A DNA stretch of 64,000 bases, taken from positions 1 through 64,000 of the forward strand of contig CAMTUU010000008.1 of assembly GCA_947085045.1 (NCBI GenBank), in the 5' to 3' direction. Below are positions 24,298-32,899 of the stretch, one piece after another (positions within the stretch are counted from its first letter, which is position 1; every line of letters begins with the position of its first letter). The notes under the pieces were generated by a model. It saw only the letters and a list, made by a program, of their open reading frames with translations. It was not told where the DNA came from and did not search any database. This DNA is from Pseudolysinimonas_A sp947085045. GTDB lineage: Bacteria; Actinomycetota; Actinomycetes; Actinomycetales; Microbacteriaceae. The translations under genes and the position numbers were made by a program.

Positions 24298-25551
24298 CTA
24301 GCCGTTCAGGATGTCCTCGATGTCGAGGTCCAGCTGCGTGGCGAGCGCCTCGACGTCACCGCCGGTGGCGATCTTCACGAAGAAGTCCTGCAGCAGACGC
24401 GCGGCCTCCACGTCCGCCCACTTCGGGCTGGCCGGGGTGAGCTTCGCGTTCGCCGCCGCCTCCGCGATGACCGCCGCGAGCTCCGGGCTGGCGGCCGCGA
24501 CGTCGCCGCCGAGCGACTGCTTCGCCGGCACCAGCCCCGCACCCGCGAGGATGCCCTGGTACTCGTCGCTGAAGATGATCTTCAGCGCGCTCTCGGCGAG
24601 CGTCGGGTTCGCCGACTTCGCTGAGATGGCGATGTTCGAGCCGCCGGCGAAGACCTGGGCCGCGCCGCCGTCCTTGCCCGGGAGCGCGTAGTAGCCGAGC
24701 GTGTCGGTCAGCGCCGTCGGCTTCTGGTCGGCGTCCGCGATGATCGACCAGTACGCCCAGCTCGGAGCCGACAGGGTCGCCCCCTGCGCCTCGCGGAACG
24801 GCACCCAGACATCCGTCTCGTCGCCGTCCTTCGGGGCGGTGGAGGAGGCCATCACCTCGGCGACCTGCTCCAGGCCGGCGAGCGACTCGGGGCTCGAGAA
24901 CTGCGCGTCCCAGGTGCCGTCGGATTCCTGCACCGCAATCTCGCCGCCGTTCTCCCAGATGAAGGGGAGCGCGTTGTACCAGTCCTGGCCGGGCCAGTAG
25001 ACGCCCGAGACGCCGGGGATCGCCGCGGCGATCGTGCCGGCGTTCGCGACGTAGTCGTCGAGCGTCGCGGGGACCTCGACTCCGGCCTGGGTGTACTGCG
25101 CCGTGTTGTAGAACACGACGCGCGCACCCGAGTAGTACGGCGCGGCGTAGAAGGTGCCGTCGTAGGTGCCCGCCTCCACGAAGCCGGGGAGCAGGTCGTC
25201 ACCGCCGAGGTCCTCGTACAGGCCGCTCAGGTCGCGGAACGCGCCGACCGAGGTGAAGGCCGGAGCCTGCGTGTTGCCGACCTCGACGATGTCGGGGCTG
25301 TCGCTCGACGAGAGCGCGGTGGTGAGCGTGTCGACGAGACCGGTCCACTGCTGTTCCTCGATGACGAGGGTGGATCCCGGGTTCTCCTTCTCGAACGTCT
25401 CGACGAGATAGTCGCGCGCGTCCTGCGGGGTGTCCGCACCGACGAGCCAGACGCGGATCTCGCCGGTGGCGGACTCGGCGGGAGTGCCCGAGCAGCCGGC
25501 GAGGACGATCGCACCGGCGGCGAGCGCCGCAGTGAGAGCGAGTTTCCTCAT
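24298..25551 (-). CDS. Sugar ABC transporter substrate-binding lipoprotein
   Basis: A 417-residue extracellular solute-binding protein of the maltose/oligosaccharide type. It has a lipoprotein signal (lipobox LAGC, C20), then IRVWLVGADTPQDARDYL, WTGLVDTLTTALSS and a C-terminal helical region. With the two permeases, the GH3 enzyme and the NagB pathway it probably binds GlcNAc, chitobiose or muropeptide sugars; this is inferred from context. AAAGGAAC precedes ATG 25551. The ROK repressor gene is next upstream. Confidence 0.92.
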   Translation of the reverse strand: MRKLALTAALAAGAIVLAGCSGTPAESATGEIRVWLVGADTPQDARDYLVETFEKENPGSTLVIEEQQWTGLVDTLTTALSSSDSPDIVEVGNTQAPAFTSVGAFRDLSGLYEDLGGDDLLPGFVEAGTYDGTFYAAPYYSGARVVFYNTAQYTQAGVEVPATLDDYVANAGTIAAAIPGVSGVYWPGQDWYNALPFIWENGGEIAVQESDGTWDAQFSSPESLAGLEQVAEVMASSTAPKDGDETDVWVPFREAQGATLSAPSWAYWSIIADADQKPTALTDTLGYYALPGKDGGAAQVFAGGSNIAISAKSANPTLAESALKIIFSDEYQGILAGAGLVPAKQSLGGDVAAASPELAAVIAEAAANAKLTPASPKWADVEAARLLQDFFVKIATGGDVEALATQLDLDIEDILNG

Positions 25552-25629
25552 TTCGTTGTTCCTTTCCTAGGGCGACGGTGCCGCAGGACGCGGGCACCCG
25601 GTGTTGCGGTGGTGCAGCGGTGCAAGAGG

Positions 25630-26751
25630 TCAGCTGACCCCGAGCCGTCCGGAGAGCACCATGGCGGCGGCGCCGCGCATGACGATGTCCTCTCCGAGGG
25701 CGCTCCCCCGCACGCTCAGATCGCCGTGGAATTCGGCCATCGTGCGCGAGCGGAGGGTGTCGAGGGCCGCGCGGGCGAGCGGGCCGTCGAGCAGGTGCGC
25801 GGGACCGCTGAGCACGACCTCCGCGAGATCCAGGGCCCCGACGACCGGGGCGAGGGCGATGCCGAGGCGCTCGCCGGCACGGGCGAGGATGCCATCGCGA
25901 TCTCCGGGGTCGGCGGCGATGCGCGCCTCGAGCCGCGGGGTGGCGAGCCAGGTCTCCAGGCAGCCGCGCTTGCCGCAGGCGCAGGGTTCGCCGCCGTCGG
26001 TCCCGACGACGACGTGGCCGATCTCGCCAGCCGAGAACCGCGCGCCCGAGAGCAGCGTGCCGCCGACGAGCAGACCGGCGCCGACACCGTTGCCGATCTT
26101 GACGAGCATCGTGTCGCTGAGGGCGTCGCCGAACGAGTGCTCGGCGAGCGCCGCGACGTTGGCGTCGTTGGCGACGAGCACCGGGAGGCCGAGGTCGGCG
26201 GCGAGCCGATCCTGCAACGGCAGGTCGTGCCAGCCGAGGTTGGGCGCGGTGAGCACGATGCCGGCGAGGTCGACGACGCCGGGCGAGCCGATGCCCACGC
26301 CGAGGATCGGCACCGCGGCGCGAGCGATGAGTTCGCGGGCGAGGTCGAGCACCTTCGCGACCGCGAGCTCGCCGCTCGCGCCGTCGAGGGGCGCGGTCAC
26401 CCGGTCGTGCAGACGTCCATCGAGGTCGAGCAGCGCGCCGCGGAAGGCGTCGTGCGCCGAGAGGTCGATGCCGAGGATGCGGAACCCGGTGCGGTCGATG
26501 TCGACGAGGGTCGCGGGTTTGCCGGGGCGTGACTCGTCGCGGGTGCCCTGTTCGACGACGAGCGCGTCGCCGAGCAGTTCGGCGACGAGGTCGGAGATGG
26601 TCACGCGTGTGAGCCCGGTGGCCCGGGCGAGGTCGGCCCGGCTCATCGCGCCGTCGGAGTACAGGGTCTGCAGGACGAGCGACCGGTTGTTGCCGCGCGC
26701 GTGCTCGGGCAGCGACTTGGCGGTCGTCCGTAGCGAGGAGCGGAGGGGCAT
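25630..26751 (-). CDS. ROK-family transcriptional repressor (NagC-like)
   Basis: A 373-residue regulator. An N-terminal winged helix (SRADLARATGLTRVTISDLV) is followed by a ROK sugar-binding domain with VANDANVAALAEH, GAGLLVGG, AGEIGHVVVG and the zinc motif CACGKRGCLE. It probably represses the amino-sugar operon immediately downstream and senses a sugar or sugar phosphate. I chose ATG 26751; longer in-frame starts run into the operator region. Confidence 0.9.
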   Translation of the reverse strand: MPLRSSLRTTAKSLPEHARGNNRSLVLQTLYSDGAMSRADLARATGLTRVTISDLVAELLGDALVVEQGTRDESRPGKPATLVDIDRTGFRILGIDLSAHDAFRGALLDLDGRLHDRVTAPLDGASGELAVAKVLDLARELIARAAVPILGVGIGSPGVVDLAGIVLTAPNLGWHDLPLQDRLAADLGLPVLVANDANVAALAEHSFGDALSDTMLVKIGNGVGAGLLVGGTLLSGARFSAGEIGHVVVGTDGGEPCACGKRGCLETWLATPRLEARIAADPGDRDGILARAGERLGIALAPVVGALDLAEVVLSGPAHLLDGPLARAALDTLRSRTMAEFHGDLSVRGSALGEDIVMRGAAAMVLSGRLGVS

Positions 26752-26756
26752 GCGGG

Positions 26757-26812
26757 TTAGTAAAGCGCACGAACAAACTGTCCGCAACATTTGAGTGGAC
26801 GGTTAACAAACT
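26757..26812. promoter_or_regulatory. Candidate ROK operators upstream of the repressor gene
   Basis: TTAGTAAA (26757-26764) abuts the repressor start, and AACAAACT occurs at 26772-26779 and 26805-26812, 33 bp apart, about three helical turns. The stretch is noticeably AT-richer than its surroundings. It fits autoregulation by the ROK protein and control of the divergent FMN-lipoprotein gene is possible. Confidence 0.5.
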
Positions 26813-26900
26813 CGTTACGTCCGGTGCCGCCGAGCGGGTCCCAGGAAACTCGGAGCAGGCACCGCGACTTCGGTGGGCCGAAATCCGGGAGGATGAAGGC

Positions 26901-27347
26901 ATGTCCCCTACGTCCACCTCCCGTCTGCTCGCCCTCGGCCTCGCTGGAATCGGCCTGACCGCCGTCCTCGCGGGGTGCTCGACGCCGGCGACCGAGGGCT
27001 CCGGGTCCTCGGAGTCCGGCGTCGACGACTCCGCCGACACCTCCGCGGAGTACGCCGAGGGCACCTACTCGGCCGAGGGCGACTACACCTCCCCCGCCGG
27101 GCCCTCGAAGGTGACCGTGGAGGTGACCCTGCAGAACGACTCGATCGCCGAGGTCACCGTCACCCCGCTCGCCACCGACCCGACGTCGAGGGGGTTCCAG
27201 ACGCAGTTCGCCGACGGGATCGCCGACGTCATCGTGGGCCGCGACATCGACACCCTCGCCGTCTCCCGCGTGGGCGGCTCGTCGCTCACCAGCGGCGGCT
27301 TCAACGACGCGATCGAGCAGATCAAGGCCGAAGCGCTCGTCTCCTAG
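26901..27347 (+). CDS. FMN-binding domain lipoprotein (flavinylation substrate)
   Basis: A 148-residue lipoprotein: signal peptide with lipobox LAGC (C26), an acidic Ser/Gly linker, then an FMN_bind domain with GTYSAEGDYTSPAGPSKVTV and a C-terminal RVGGSSLTSGGFNDAI. In this family FMN is joined by a phosphoester to the Thr of the [S/D]-x-x-T motif, here T130. The next gene encodes the ApbE enzyme that makes this bond. It should carry electrons outside the membrane. GGAGG lies 8 nt before ATG 26901. Confidence 0.88.
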   Translation: MSPTSTSRLLALGLAGIGLTAVLAGCSTPATEGSGSSESGVDDSADTSAEYAEGTYSAEGDYTSPAGPSKVTVEVTLQNDSIAEVTVTPLATDPTSRGFQTQFADGIADVIVGRDIDTLAVSRVGGSSLTSGGFNDAIEQIKAEALVS

Positions 27348-27365
27348 TCGACCCTCCCACCGGAC

Positions 27366-28235
27366 ATGATCGTCGACCCGCTCCCGGTCGCCTGGACCTT
27401 CGAGGCGATCGGCACGCACTGGCGGATCGACACCCGCGAGACCCTCCCGCCGTCGATCGCCGACGCCGTCACGGCGCGGGTGGAGCGGTTCGACCGTGAT
27501 TGGTCGCGCTTCCGCGCCGACGCCCGGATCAGCGCCCTCGCCACCCCCGGCCGGCACCGCCTCGCCGACGACGCCGCTCCGCTCCTCGCGTTCTACCGGC
27601 TCCTGTTCGAGGCGACGGCAGGGCGGGTCACCCCTCTCGTCGGGCGCACCCTCGAAGCCCTCGGCTACGACGCCGCCTACCGTCTGCGCGCGGCCGTCGA
27701 CATCCCGTCGGTTCCCGCCTGGGACGCCGCGATCGCCTGGGACGGCGAGTTCCTGGATGTCGCCGCGCCCCTCACCCTCGATGTCGGCGCCGCCGGCAAG
27801 GGCTACCTCGTCGACCTGGTGAGCGACCTCCTCGTCGACTCGGGCGTCGCCGAGCACATCGTCGACGCGAGCGGGGATCTGCGCTCCCGGGGCGTCGAGA
27901 TGCGAATCGCGCTCGAGCATCCTCTCGATCCGCGGAGGGCCGTCGGGGTAGCCGAGCTGACCGACGGCGCCTTCTGCGCGAGTGCGACCACCCGCCGTGC
28001 CTGGGGCGACGGGCTGCACCACGTGATCGATCCCCTCACCGGCTTGCCCGCGCGCGGGGTGCTCGCCACCTGGGTGCTCGCGCCGACCGCCCTCGCGGCC
28101 GACGGGATCGCCACCGCGCTCTTCTTCGACCCGGACCCGGGATTCGTCGCCCGGGCGAGCTCCGGGTTCGCCAGAATGTTCAACGACGGTACCGTCGAGA
28201 TGTCACCCGACTTCCCCGGGGAGAGGTTCACATGA
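27366..28235 (+). CDS. apbE: FAD:protein FMN transferase
   Basis: ApbE transfers FMN from FAD to a Thr of a target protein outside the membrane, using Mg2+. The 289-residue protein shows FEAIGTHWRID at its start, a DWSRFRADARIS segment, LDVGAAGKGYLVD for nucleotide binding and HHVIDPLTGLPA near the metal site. I see no clear signal peptide, although most ApbE proteins are exported. It sits between its likely substrate (26901) and a membrane electron-transfer fusion, overlapping the latter by 4 nt. Confidence 0.92.
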   Translation: MIVDPLPVAWTFEAIGTHWRIDTRETLPPSIADAVTARVERFDRDWSRFRADARISALATPGRHRLADDAAPLLAFYRLLFEATAGRVTPLVGRTLEALGYDAAYRLRAAVDIPSVPAWDAAIAWDGEFLDVAAPLTLDVGAAGKGYLVDLVSDLLVDSGVAEHIVDASGDLRSRGVEMRIALEHPLDPRRAVGVAELTDGAFCASATTRRAWGDGLHHVIDPLTGLPARGVLATWVLAPTALAADGIATALFFDPDPGFVARASSGFARMFNDGTVEMSPDFPGERFT

Positions 28236-29770
28236 ACATGGGGAACGCCGCCGCCTGGCTCGACGCGCTGCTGGGCCGCTTCACGATGTACCGGCTGGTG
28301 CTTTACAGCCTCGGCATCCTGTTCGTCGTCGGCATCGTCTTCACGCTGCTCGGCGTCGTGAGCCCGGGCGGGCTGTCGGGCCCCACCGGAGCTCTCGGGA
28401 TGCTCGCCAGCCTCGCCGTGGCGGTGGTCGCGACCGTACTGGCGAGCCGGCTGTTCTCGGCGGTATTCCGCGTCACGCCGCACGCCGAGTCGAATCTGAT
28501 CACGGCGGGCCTGCTGTACTTCATCCTGCCGCCGAGCCTCACCCCGGCGGGCCTCGGGGGAATCGCGATCGCGGGGGTGATCGCCGGCGCGAGCAAGTAC
28601 CTCCTGGCGATCCGAGGACGCCACGTCGTCAATCCCGCCGCCGCGGGCGCCTTCGCGATCACCCTCACCGGGCTGACCTACGCCGCCTGGTGGCCCGGCA
28701 ACCCGTGGATGCTGCCGTTCGTCGCCGTGCTCGCGTTCCTGATCCTGTTCCGCACCCGGCGCCTGCCGATGGGCGGCGTCTACGTCGCCGTCGGCCTCGC
28801 AGCGGCGGCCCTGCAGTACACGCTGTTCGGCCTCGGGCCCGTCGCGGGTCTGCAGTATGCGGCCACCCAGTCGGCGCTGTGGTTCTTCGTCGCCTTCATG
28901 CTCACCGAACCGCTCACGATGCCGCCGCGACGGTGGCAGCAGCTGCTGTACGCCGCCCTCGCCGCCGCACTCTACTTCCTCACCTTCCGCCTCGGACCGT
29001 TCTACAACTCCCCCGAGTTCGCGCTGCTGGTGGTCAACCTGCTCGCCTTCCTCGCCGGTCAGCGCCGCGGCATCCGCCTCGAGTTCGCCGGACGGCGCCG
29101 ACTCTCGCCTTCGTCGTGGGAGTTCGACTTCCGGCCGCTGCGGCCGGTCGCGTACCGTCCGGGGCAGTACCTGGAGCTCACCCTCCCGCACGCCACCAGC
29201 GACTCCCGCGGGTGGCGCCGGGTGTTCAGCATCGCCTCGGCTCCGGGCGACGTGCTGCGGTTCGGCATCCGGCTGCCCGAGCGGGCGTCGTCGTTCAAAC
29301 GCGCGCTGCTCGACCTCGAACCCGGCACCCTCGTGTCGGCGACCAGCGTCAGCGGAGACTTCCTGCTGCCGCGGGATGCCGGCCGCCCGCTGCTGATGGT
29401 CGCCGGCGGCATCGGCATCACGCCGTTCGTCGGGCACCTCGAGCAGCTCGCCGCCGCAGCGGAGACCCGCGATGTCGCCGTCGTCTACGCGGTCTCGTCG
29501 ACCGAGGACCTCGCCTACGCCGCACAGCTGGAGCGGGCCGGGTGCCGGGTCGCGATCGCCTCGCCCGAGAAGCCCGAGGGCGTGCCGGCGGGCTGGACCT
29601 GGATCGGCCCCGGCCGCATCACCGGCGACACGCTGCTCGCCGCGATCCCGGATGCCGCCCGCCGCGACGTCTACCTCTCCGGCCCGCCGTCGATGGTCGC
29701 GTCGCTGAGGAGGGCCCTGCGCGCGGCGGGGGCCCGCCGCATCCGCACCGACGTCTTCGTCGGGTACTGA
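28232..29770 (+). CDS. RnfD/NqrB-like membrane domain fused to ferredoxin-NADP reductase-like domain
   Basis: A 512-residue fusion. Residues 1 to about 270 form 8-10 membrane helices related to the NqrB/RnfD family (RHVVNPAAAGAFAITLTG, FVAFMLTEPLTMPPRR). Residues about 280-512 are a flavin reductase: RPGQYLELTLPH for FAD, a GGIGITPFVGHL NAD(P)H motif and the C-terminal SGPPSMVASLR. The cytosolic half would take electrons from NAD(P)H and the membrane half pass them to the FMN lipoprotein. I see no S/D-G-A-T flavinylation motif in the membrane part. ATG 28232 overlaps apbE. Confidence 0.88.
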   Translation: MNMGNAAAWLDALLGRFTMYRLVLYSLGILFVVGIVFTLLGVVSPGGLSGPTGALGMLASLAVAVVATVLASRLFSAVFRVTPHAESNLITAGLLYFILPPSLTPAGLGGIAIAGVIAGASKYLLAIRGRHVVNPAAAGAFAITLTGLTYAAWWPGNPWMLPFVAVLAFLILFRTRRLPMGGVYVAVGLAAAALQYTLFGLGPVAGLQYAATQSALWFFVAFMLTEPLTMPPRRWQQLLYAALAAALYFLTFRLGPFYNSPEFALLVVNLLAFLAGQRRGIRLEFAGRRRLSPSSWEFDFRPLRPVAYRPGQYLELTLPHATSDSRGWRRVFSIASAPGDVLRFGIRLPERASSFKRALLDLEPGTLVSATSVSGDFLLPRDAGRPLLMVAGGIGITPFVGHLEQLAAAAETRDVAVVYAVSSTEDLAYAAQLERAGCRVAIASPEKPEGVPAGWTWIGPGRITGDTLLAAIPDAARRDVYLSGPPSMVASLRRALRAAGARRIRTDVFVGY

Positions 29771-29773
29771 CGG

Positions 29774-29802
29774 GCCGCCGGTCCGCCCGGTCTCCCGGCG
29801 GC
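29774..29802 (+). terminator. Terminator hairpin after the flavin cassette
   Basis: GCCGCCGG (29774-29781) pairs perfectly with CCGGCGGC (29795-29802), starting 3 nt after the stop. No T-run. Confidence 0.55.
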
Positions 29803-29908
29803 GCCCCCTGTCGGTCGCGGGAACGCGGACACCGGCTGTTCGTGCGTTCCGACCGCCGAGCGACGCCACACCCCGGCAGGAGCGCGTCAGGGCGAGGAAG
29901 ATGGAGGG

Positions 29909-31201
29909 ATGCCGACATCCACCGTTTCGCAGCTGGGCGACCTCGACGACGCCGAGGTGCGCGCGCTGCGCGAGGACTTCCCGCTGCTGGCGCAGGAGCT
30001 GAACGGGCATCCGCTCGCCTACCTCGACTCCGCCGCGACGGCCCAGCGTCCGAGCAGCGTGCTCGGCGCCGAGCGCGAGTACCTGGAACGCCGCAACTCG
30101 GCGGTGCACCGCGGCGCGCACACCCTGGCCGCGGAGGCGACCGAGGAGTTCGAAGACGCGAGGGACACGGTCGCGCGGTTCCTCCGCGTCGACGCCGGCG
30201 AGATCGTCTGGACCTCCAACGCGACGGCGGGGCTCAACCTTGTCGCGTATGCGCTCTCCAACGGCGCGTTCGCCGACGATGCGGCGCTGCGCGTCGGTCC
30301 GGGCGACGAGATCGTCGTCACCGAACTCGAGCACCACGCCAACCTCATCCCGTGGCAGCAGCTCGCGCGCCGCACCGGGGCGGTGCTGCGGCCGCTTGCG
30401 GTCGACGACGACGGCGTCCCGCGCCTCGACCTCCTCGACGAGGTCGTCACCGAGCGCACCCGCGTCGTCGCGTTCGCGCACGTGTCCAACGTGCTCGGCT
30501 CGGTGTTGCCCGTCGCAGCCCTCGTCGCCGCCGCCCGCCGGGTCGGGGCGATCGTCGTGCTCGACGCGTGCCAGAGCGCCCCGCACCTGCCGCTGGACCT
30601 CCGCGCCCTCGACGTCGACTTCGCCGTGGTGTCCGGCCACAAGCTGCTCGGCCCGACCGGGATCGGCGCCCTCTACGGCCGGCGCGACCTGCTCGAGCGG
30701 CTCGCTCCCGTGACGACCGGCGGCTCGACGATCACCACCGTGACGCTCGAGCACGCCGAGTTCCTGCCTCCGCCCCAGCGCTTCGAGGCCGGCACGCAGC
30801 CGGTGTCGCAGGCGATCGGCCTCGCCGCCGCGCTGCGCTACCTCGATGCGATCGGGATGCCGCGGGTCGCCGGTCACGGACGTCGCCTCGGCCAGCTGCT
30901 CGCCGACGGCTTGCGCGCGATCGACGGCGTCCGCGTGCTCGGGCCGGGCCCCGCGGAGGAGCGCGTCGGGCTCGCGAGTTTCGCGCTGGAGGGCGTGCAC
31001 GCGCACGACCTCGGGCAGTTCCTCGACTCCCGCGGGATCGCGGTGCGGGTCGGACACCACTGCGCCCAGCCCCTCCACCGTCGGCTCGGTCTCGCCGCGA
31101 GTACGCGAGCGAGCACCGCTGTGACGACGACGACCGACGAGATCGAGCGCCTCCTCGGGGGAGTCGCGGATGCCCGCACGTTCTTCGGAGGTTCCCGGTG
31201 A
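29909..31201 (+). CDS. sufS: Cysteine desulfurase SufS
   Basis: PLP enzyme that extracts sulfur from cysteine for Fe-S cluster assembly. The 430-residue protein has the PLP Lys in VVSGHKLLGPTG (K245) and the persulfide Cys in VGHHCAQPLHRR (C385), as in group II desulfurases. AGGAAG lies 8 nt before ATG 29909. Its stop overlaps sufU (GTGA). The sufBCD scaffold genes are not here, unlike the usual full suf operon. Confidence 0.95.
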   Translation: MPTSTVSQLGDLDDAEVRALREDFPLLAQELNGHPLAYLDSAATAQRPSSVLGAEREYLERRNSAVHRGAHTLAAEATEEFEDARDTVARFLRVDAGEIVWTSNATAGLNLVAYALSNGAFADDAALRVGPGDEIVVTELEHHANLIPWQQLARRTGAVLRPLAVDDDGVPRLDLLDEVVTERTRVVAFAHVSNVLGSVLPVAALVAAARRVGAIVVLDACQSAPHLPLDLRALDVDFAVVSGHKLLGPTGIGALYGRRDLLERLAPVTTGGSTITTVTLEHAEFLPPPQRFEAGTQPVSQAIGLAAALRYLDAIGMPRVAGHGRRLGQLLADGLRAIDGVRVLGPGPAEERVGLASFALEGVHAHDLGQFLDSRGIAVRVGHHCAQPLHRRLGLAASTRASTAVTTTTDEIERLLGGVADARTFFGGSR

Positions 31202-31635
31202 GCGACCTCGAGTCGATGTACCAGCAGCTCGTGCTCGACCACTCCCGCGACCCCTACGGTGTGGGGTTCAGCGACGACGACACCGCGCGTGTACGGGAGC
31301 ACAATCCGGTCTGCGGTGACGAGATCGAGCTGGCGGTGCGGATCGACGGCGGGCGCATCGCCGCCGTGCACTGGGAGGGCCACGGCTGCGCCATCTCGCA
31401 GGCCTCGGCCTCGATGCTCGCCGTGCTCGCCGAGGACCGCGAGCCCGCCGACGCCCGGATGCTCGTCGAGGAGTTCCGCGCCGCGATGCGGTCGCGCGGA
31501 TCGCTCGAACTCGACGAGGAACGCTTCGGCGACGCGGCCGCGCTCAGCGGGACCTCGAAGTACGTCGCCCGGGTGAAGTGCGCCATGCTCTCCTGGGTCG
31601 CGTTCGAGCGCTCGCTCGCCGACGCTCTTGCCTAG
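31198..31635 (+). CDS. sufU: Fe-S assembly sulfur acceptor SufU
   Basis: Zinc-dependent sulfurtransferase that takes sulfur from SufS. The 145-residue protein has the ligands C39 and D41 in NPVCGDEI, C64 in GHGCAISQAS and C128 in ARVKCAMLSW, the complete SufU set. GTG 31198 overlaps the sufS stop. The adjacency confirms a SufS-SufU pair typical of Gram-positive bacteria. Confidence 0.95.
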   Translation: MSDLESMYQQLVLDHSRDPYGVGFSDDDTARVREHNPVCGDEIELAVRIDGGRIAAVHWEGHGCAISQASASMLAVLAEDREPADARMLVEEFRAAMRSRGSLELDEERFGDAAALSGTSKYVARVKCAMLSWVAFERSLADALA

Positions 31636-31638
31636 GCT
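31633..31638 (+). promoter_or_regulatory. Leaderless -10 box (TAGGCT)
   Basis: TAGGCT overlaps the sufU stop codon and lies 6 nt before ATG 31645. Confidence 0.6.
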
Positions 31639-31644
31639 GACAGG

Positions 31645-32316
31645 ATGCTCGGCGCCGATGAACCGGACCACCGCGGCCGCGCCGGCCTCCACCTCACCGG
31701 ACTCGGCCTCGACCGCAATCCGGGGGTGATCGTCGATGGCGTCGAGTTGCTCGCCGCCGGCTGGTACGTGCTGCGTCGCACGTCGTTCCGCGAACGGGAT
31801 GCGGCCGGAGAGTGGATCCCGAAGGTCGCCGAGACCTACGACCGCGGCAACGGCGCCACGATCCTGCTCTACGACCCCGAGCGGCGGACGGTGCTGCTGA
31901 CCCGGCAGTTCCGCTACCCGGTGTACGTCAACGACCATCCCGACGGGCTGCTACTCGAGACGGCGGCGGGGCTGCTCGACGCCGACGACCCCGAGACGGC
32001 GATCCGGCGCGAGGCGATCGAGGAGACCGGGCACGAGGTGATCGACCTCGAGCACGTGTTCGACCTCTACATGAGCCCCGGCTCGGTGACCGAGCGCATC
32101 CACTTCTACGCCGCGCGGTACTCGGCCGAGACGGCCCGGCACGCCGGGGGCGGGCTGCACGAGGAGGGCGAGCACATCGACGTCGTCGAGCTGCCGTTCG
32201 ACGACGCCCTCGCCGCCGTCGGCACCGGCATCGTCGATGCGAAGACGATCCTGCTGCTGCAGTGGGCGGCGCTGCGCGGACCGTTCTCGCCCGACCGAGT
32301 CGGTAGCTCCTCCTAG
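31645..32316 (+). CDS. Nudix hydrolase, NudK/ADP-sugar pyrophosphatase type
   Basis: A 223-residue Nudix enzyme. The box GLLDADDPETAIRREAIEET spans the metal site, and LMSPGSVTERIHFYAARY-like sequence after it (YMSPGSVTERIHFYAARY) is typical of NudK/GDP-mannose or ADP-ribose pyrophosphatases. It would hydrolyse a nucleoside diphosphate sugar to NMP and sugar phosphate; the exact substrate is open. The mRNA should be leaderless. Confidence 0.88.
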   Translation: MLGADEPDHRGRAGLHLTGLGLDRNPGVIVDGVELLAAGWYVLRRTSFRERDAAGEWIPKVAETYDRGNGATILLYDPERRTVLLTRQFRYPVYVNDHPDGLLLETAAGLLDADDPETAIRREAIEETGHEVIDLEHVFDLYMSPGSVTERIHFYAARYSAETARHAGGGLHEEGEHIDVVELPFDDALAAVGTGIVDAKTILLLQWAALRGPFSPDRVGSSS

Positions 32317-32319
32317 GCT
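32314..32319 (+). promoter_or_regulatory. Leaderless -10 box (TAGGCT)
   Basis: TAGGCT overlaps the Nudix stop and lies 6 nt before ATG 32326. Confidence 0.6.
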
Positions 32320-32325
32320 CGCGAC

Positions 32326-32898
32326 ATGGCGAGTTTCGCGGACAAGCCCCTCCACGAGTTCACGCTCGAGCAGTGGGAGCAGTTCCTCGCCGACGACCCG
32401 CCCGACGCCGGCATCCGGTTGAAGCTGCGCAAGAAGTCGTCGTCCGCGCCGGGAATCACCTGGCAGGAGGCGCTCGATGTCGCCCTCTGCTACGGCTGGA
32501 TCGACGGTCAGGCCGGGCGGCTCGACGACGACTACACGCTGCAGGCGTTCACCCCGCGCCGCAAGAACAGCCCGTGGTCGCAGATCAACCGCGAGCACGT
32601 CGCGCGGCTGATCGACGAGGGCCGGATGCGCCCCGGCGGTCTCGCCGAGGTGGAGCGCGCGAAGGCCGACGGACGGTGGGATGCGGCCTACCGCCAGAAG
32701 GGCGCGGTGGCTCCCGACGATCTGCAGGCCGCCCTCGACGCGGACCCGGAGGCGGCCGCGTACTTCGCGACGATGACGGCGCTCGAACGGTTCCTGGTCT
32801 ACTCCCGGATCAGTGGGATCAAGACCCCGGCGATCCGAGCCGCCCGCGTCGCCGACGTGGTCGAGAAGGCCGCGCGCGGCGAGCGTCACTACCGCTGA
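32326..32898 (+). CDS. YdeI/OmpD-associated family protein
   Basis: A 190-residue protein with the family pattern WQEALDVALCYGWIDGQ, FTPRRKNSPWSQINREHV and a C-terminal FSRISGIKT-like segment (YSRISGIKTPAIRAARV). Members are linked to resistance to antimicrobial peptides or oxidative stress in some bacteria, but the mechanism is unknown. It ends 1 nt from the convergent dehydrogenase stop, leaving no room for a terminator. Confidence 0.88.
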   Translation: MASFADKPLHEFTLEQWEQFLADDPPDAGIRLKLRKKSSSAPGITWQEALDVALCYGWIDGQAGRLDDDYTLQAFTPRRKNSPWSQINREHVARLIDEGRMRPGGLAEVERAKADGRWDAAYRQKGAVAPDDLQAALDADPEAAAYFATMTALERFLVYSRISGIKTPAIRAARVADVVEKAARGERHYR

Positions 32899-32899
32899 G

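Noticed and set aside
27803..31078. Very long open frame on the minus strand opposite apbE, the membrane fusion and sufS
   Set aside because: It is a codon-bias shadow: Arg/Glu/Asp-rich low-complexity composition with no domain, covering four well-supported plus-strand genes.
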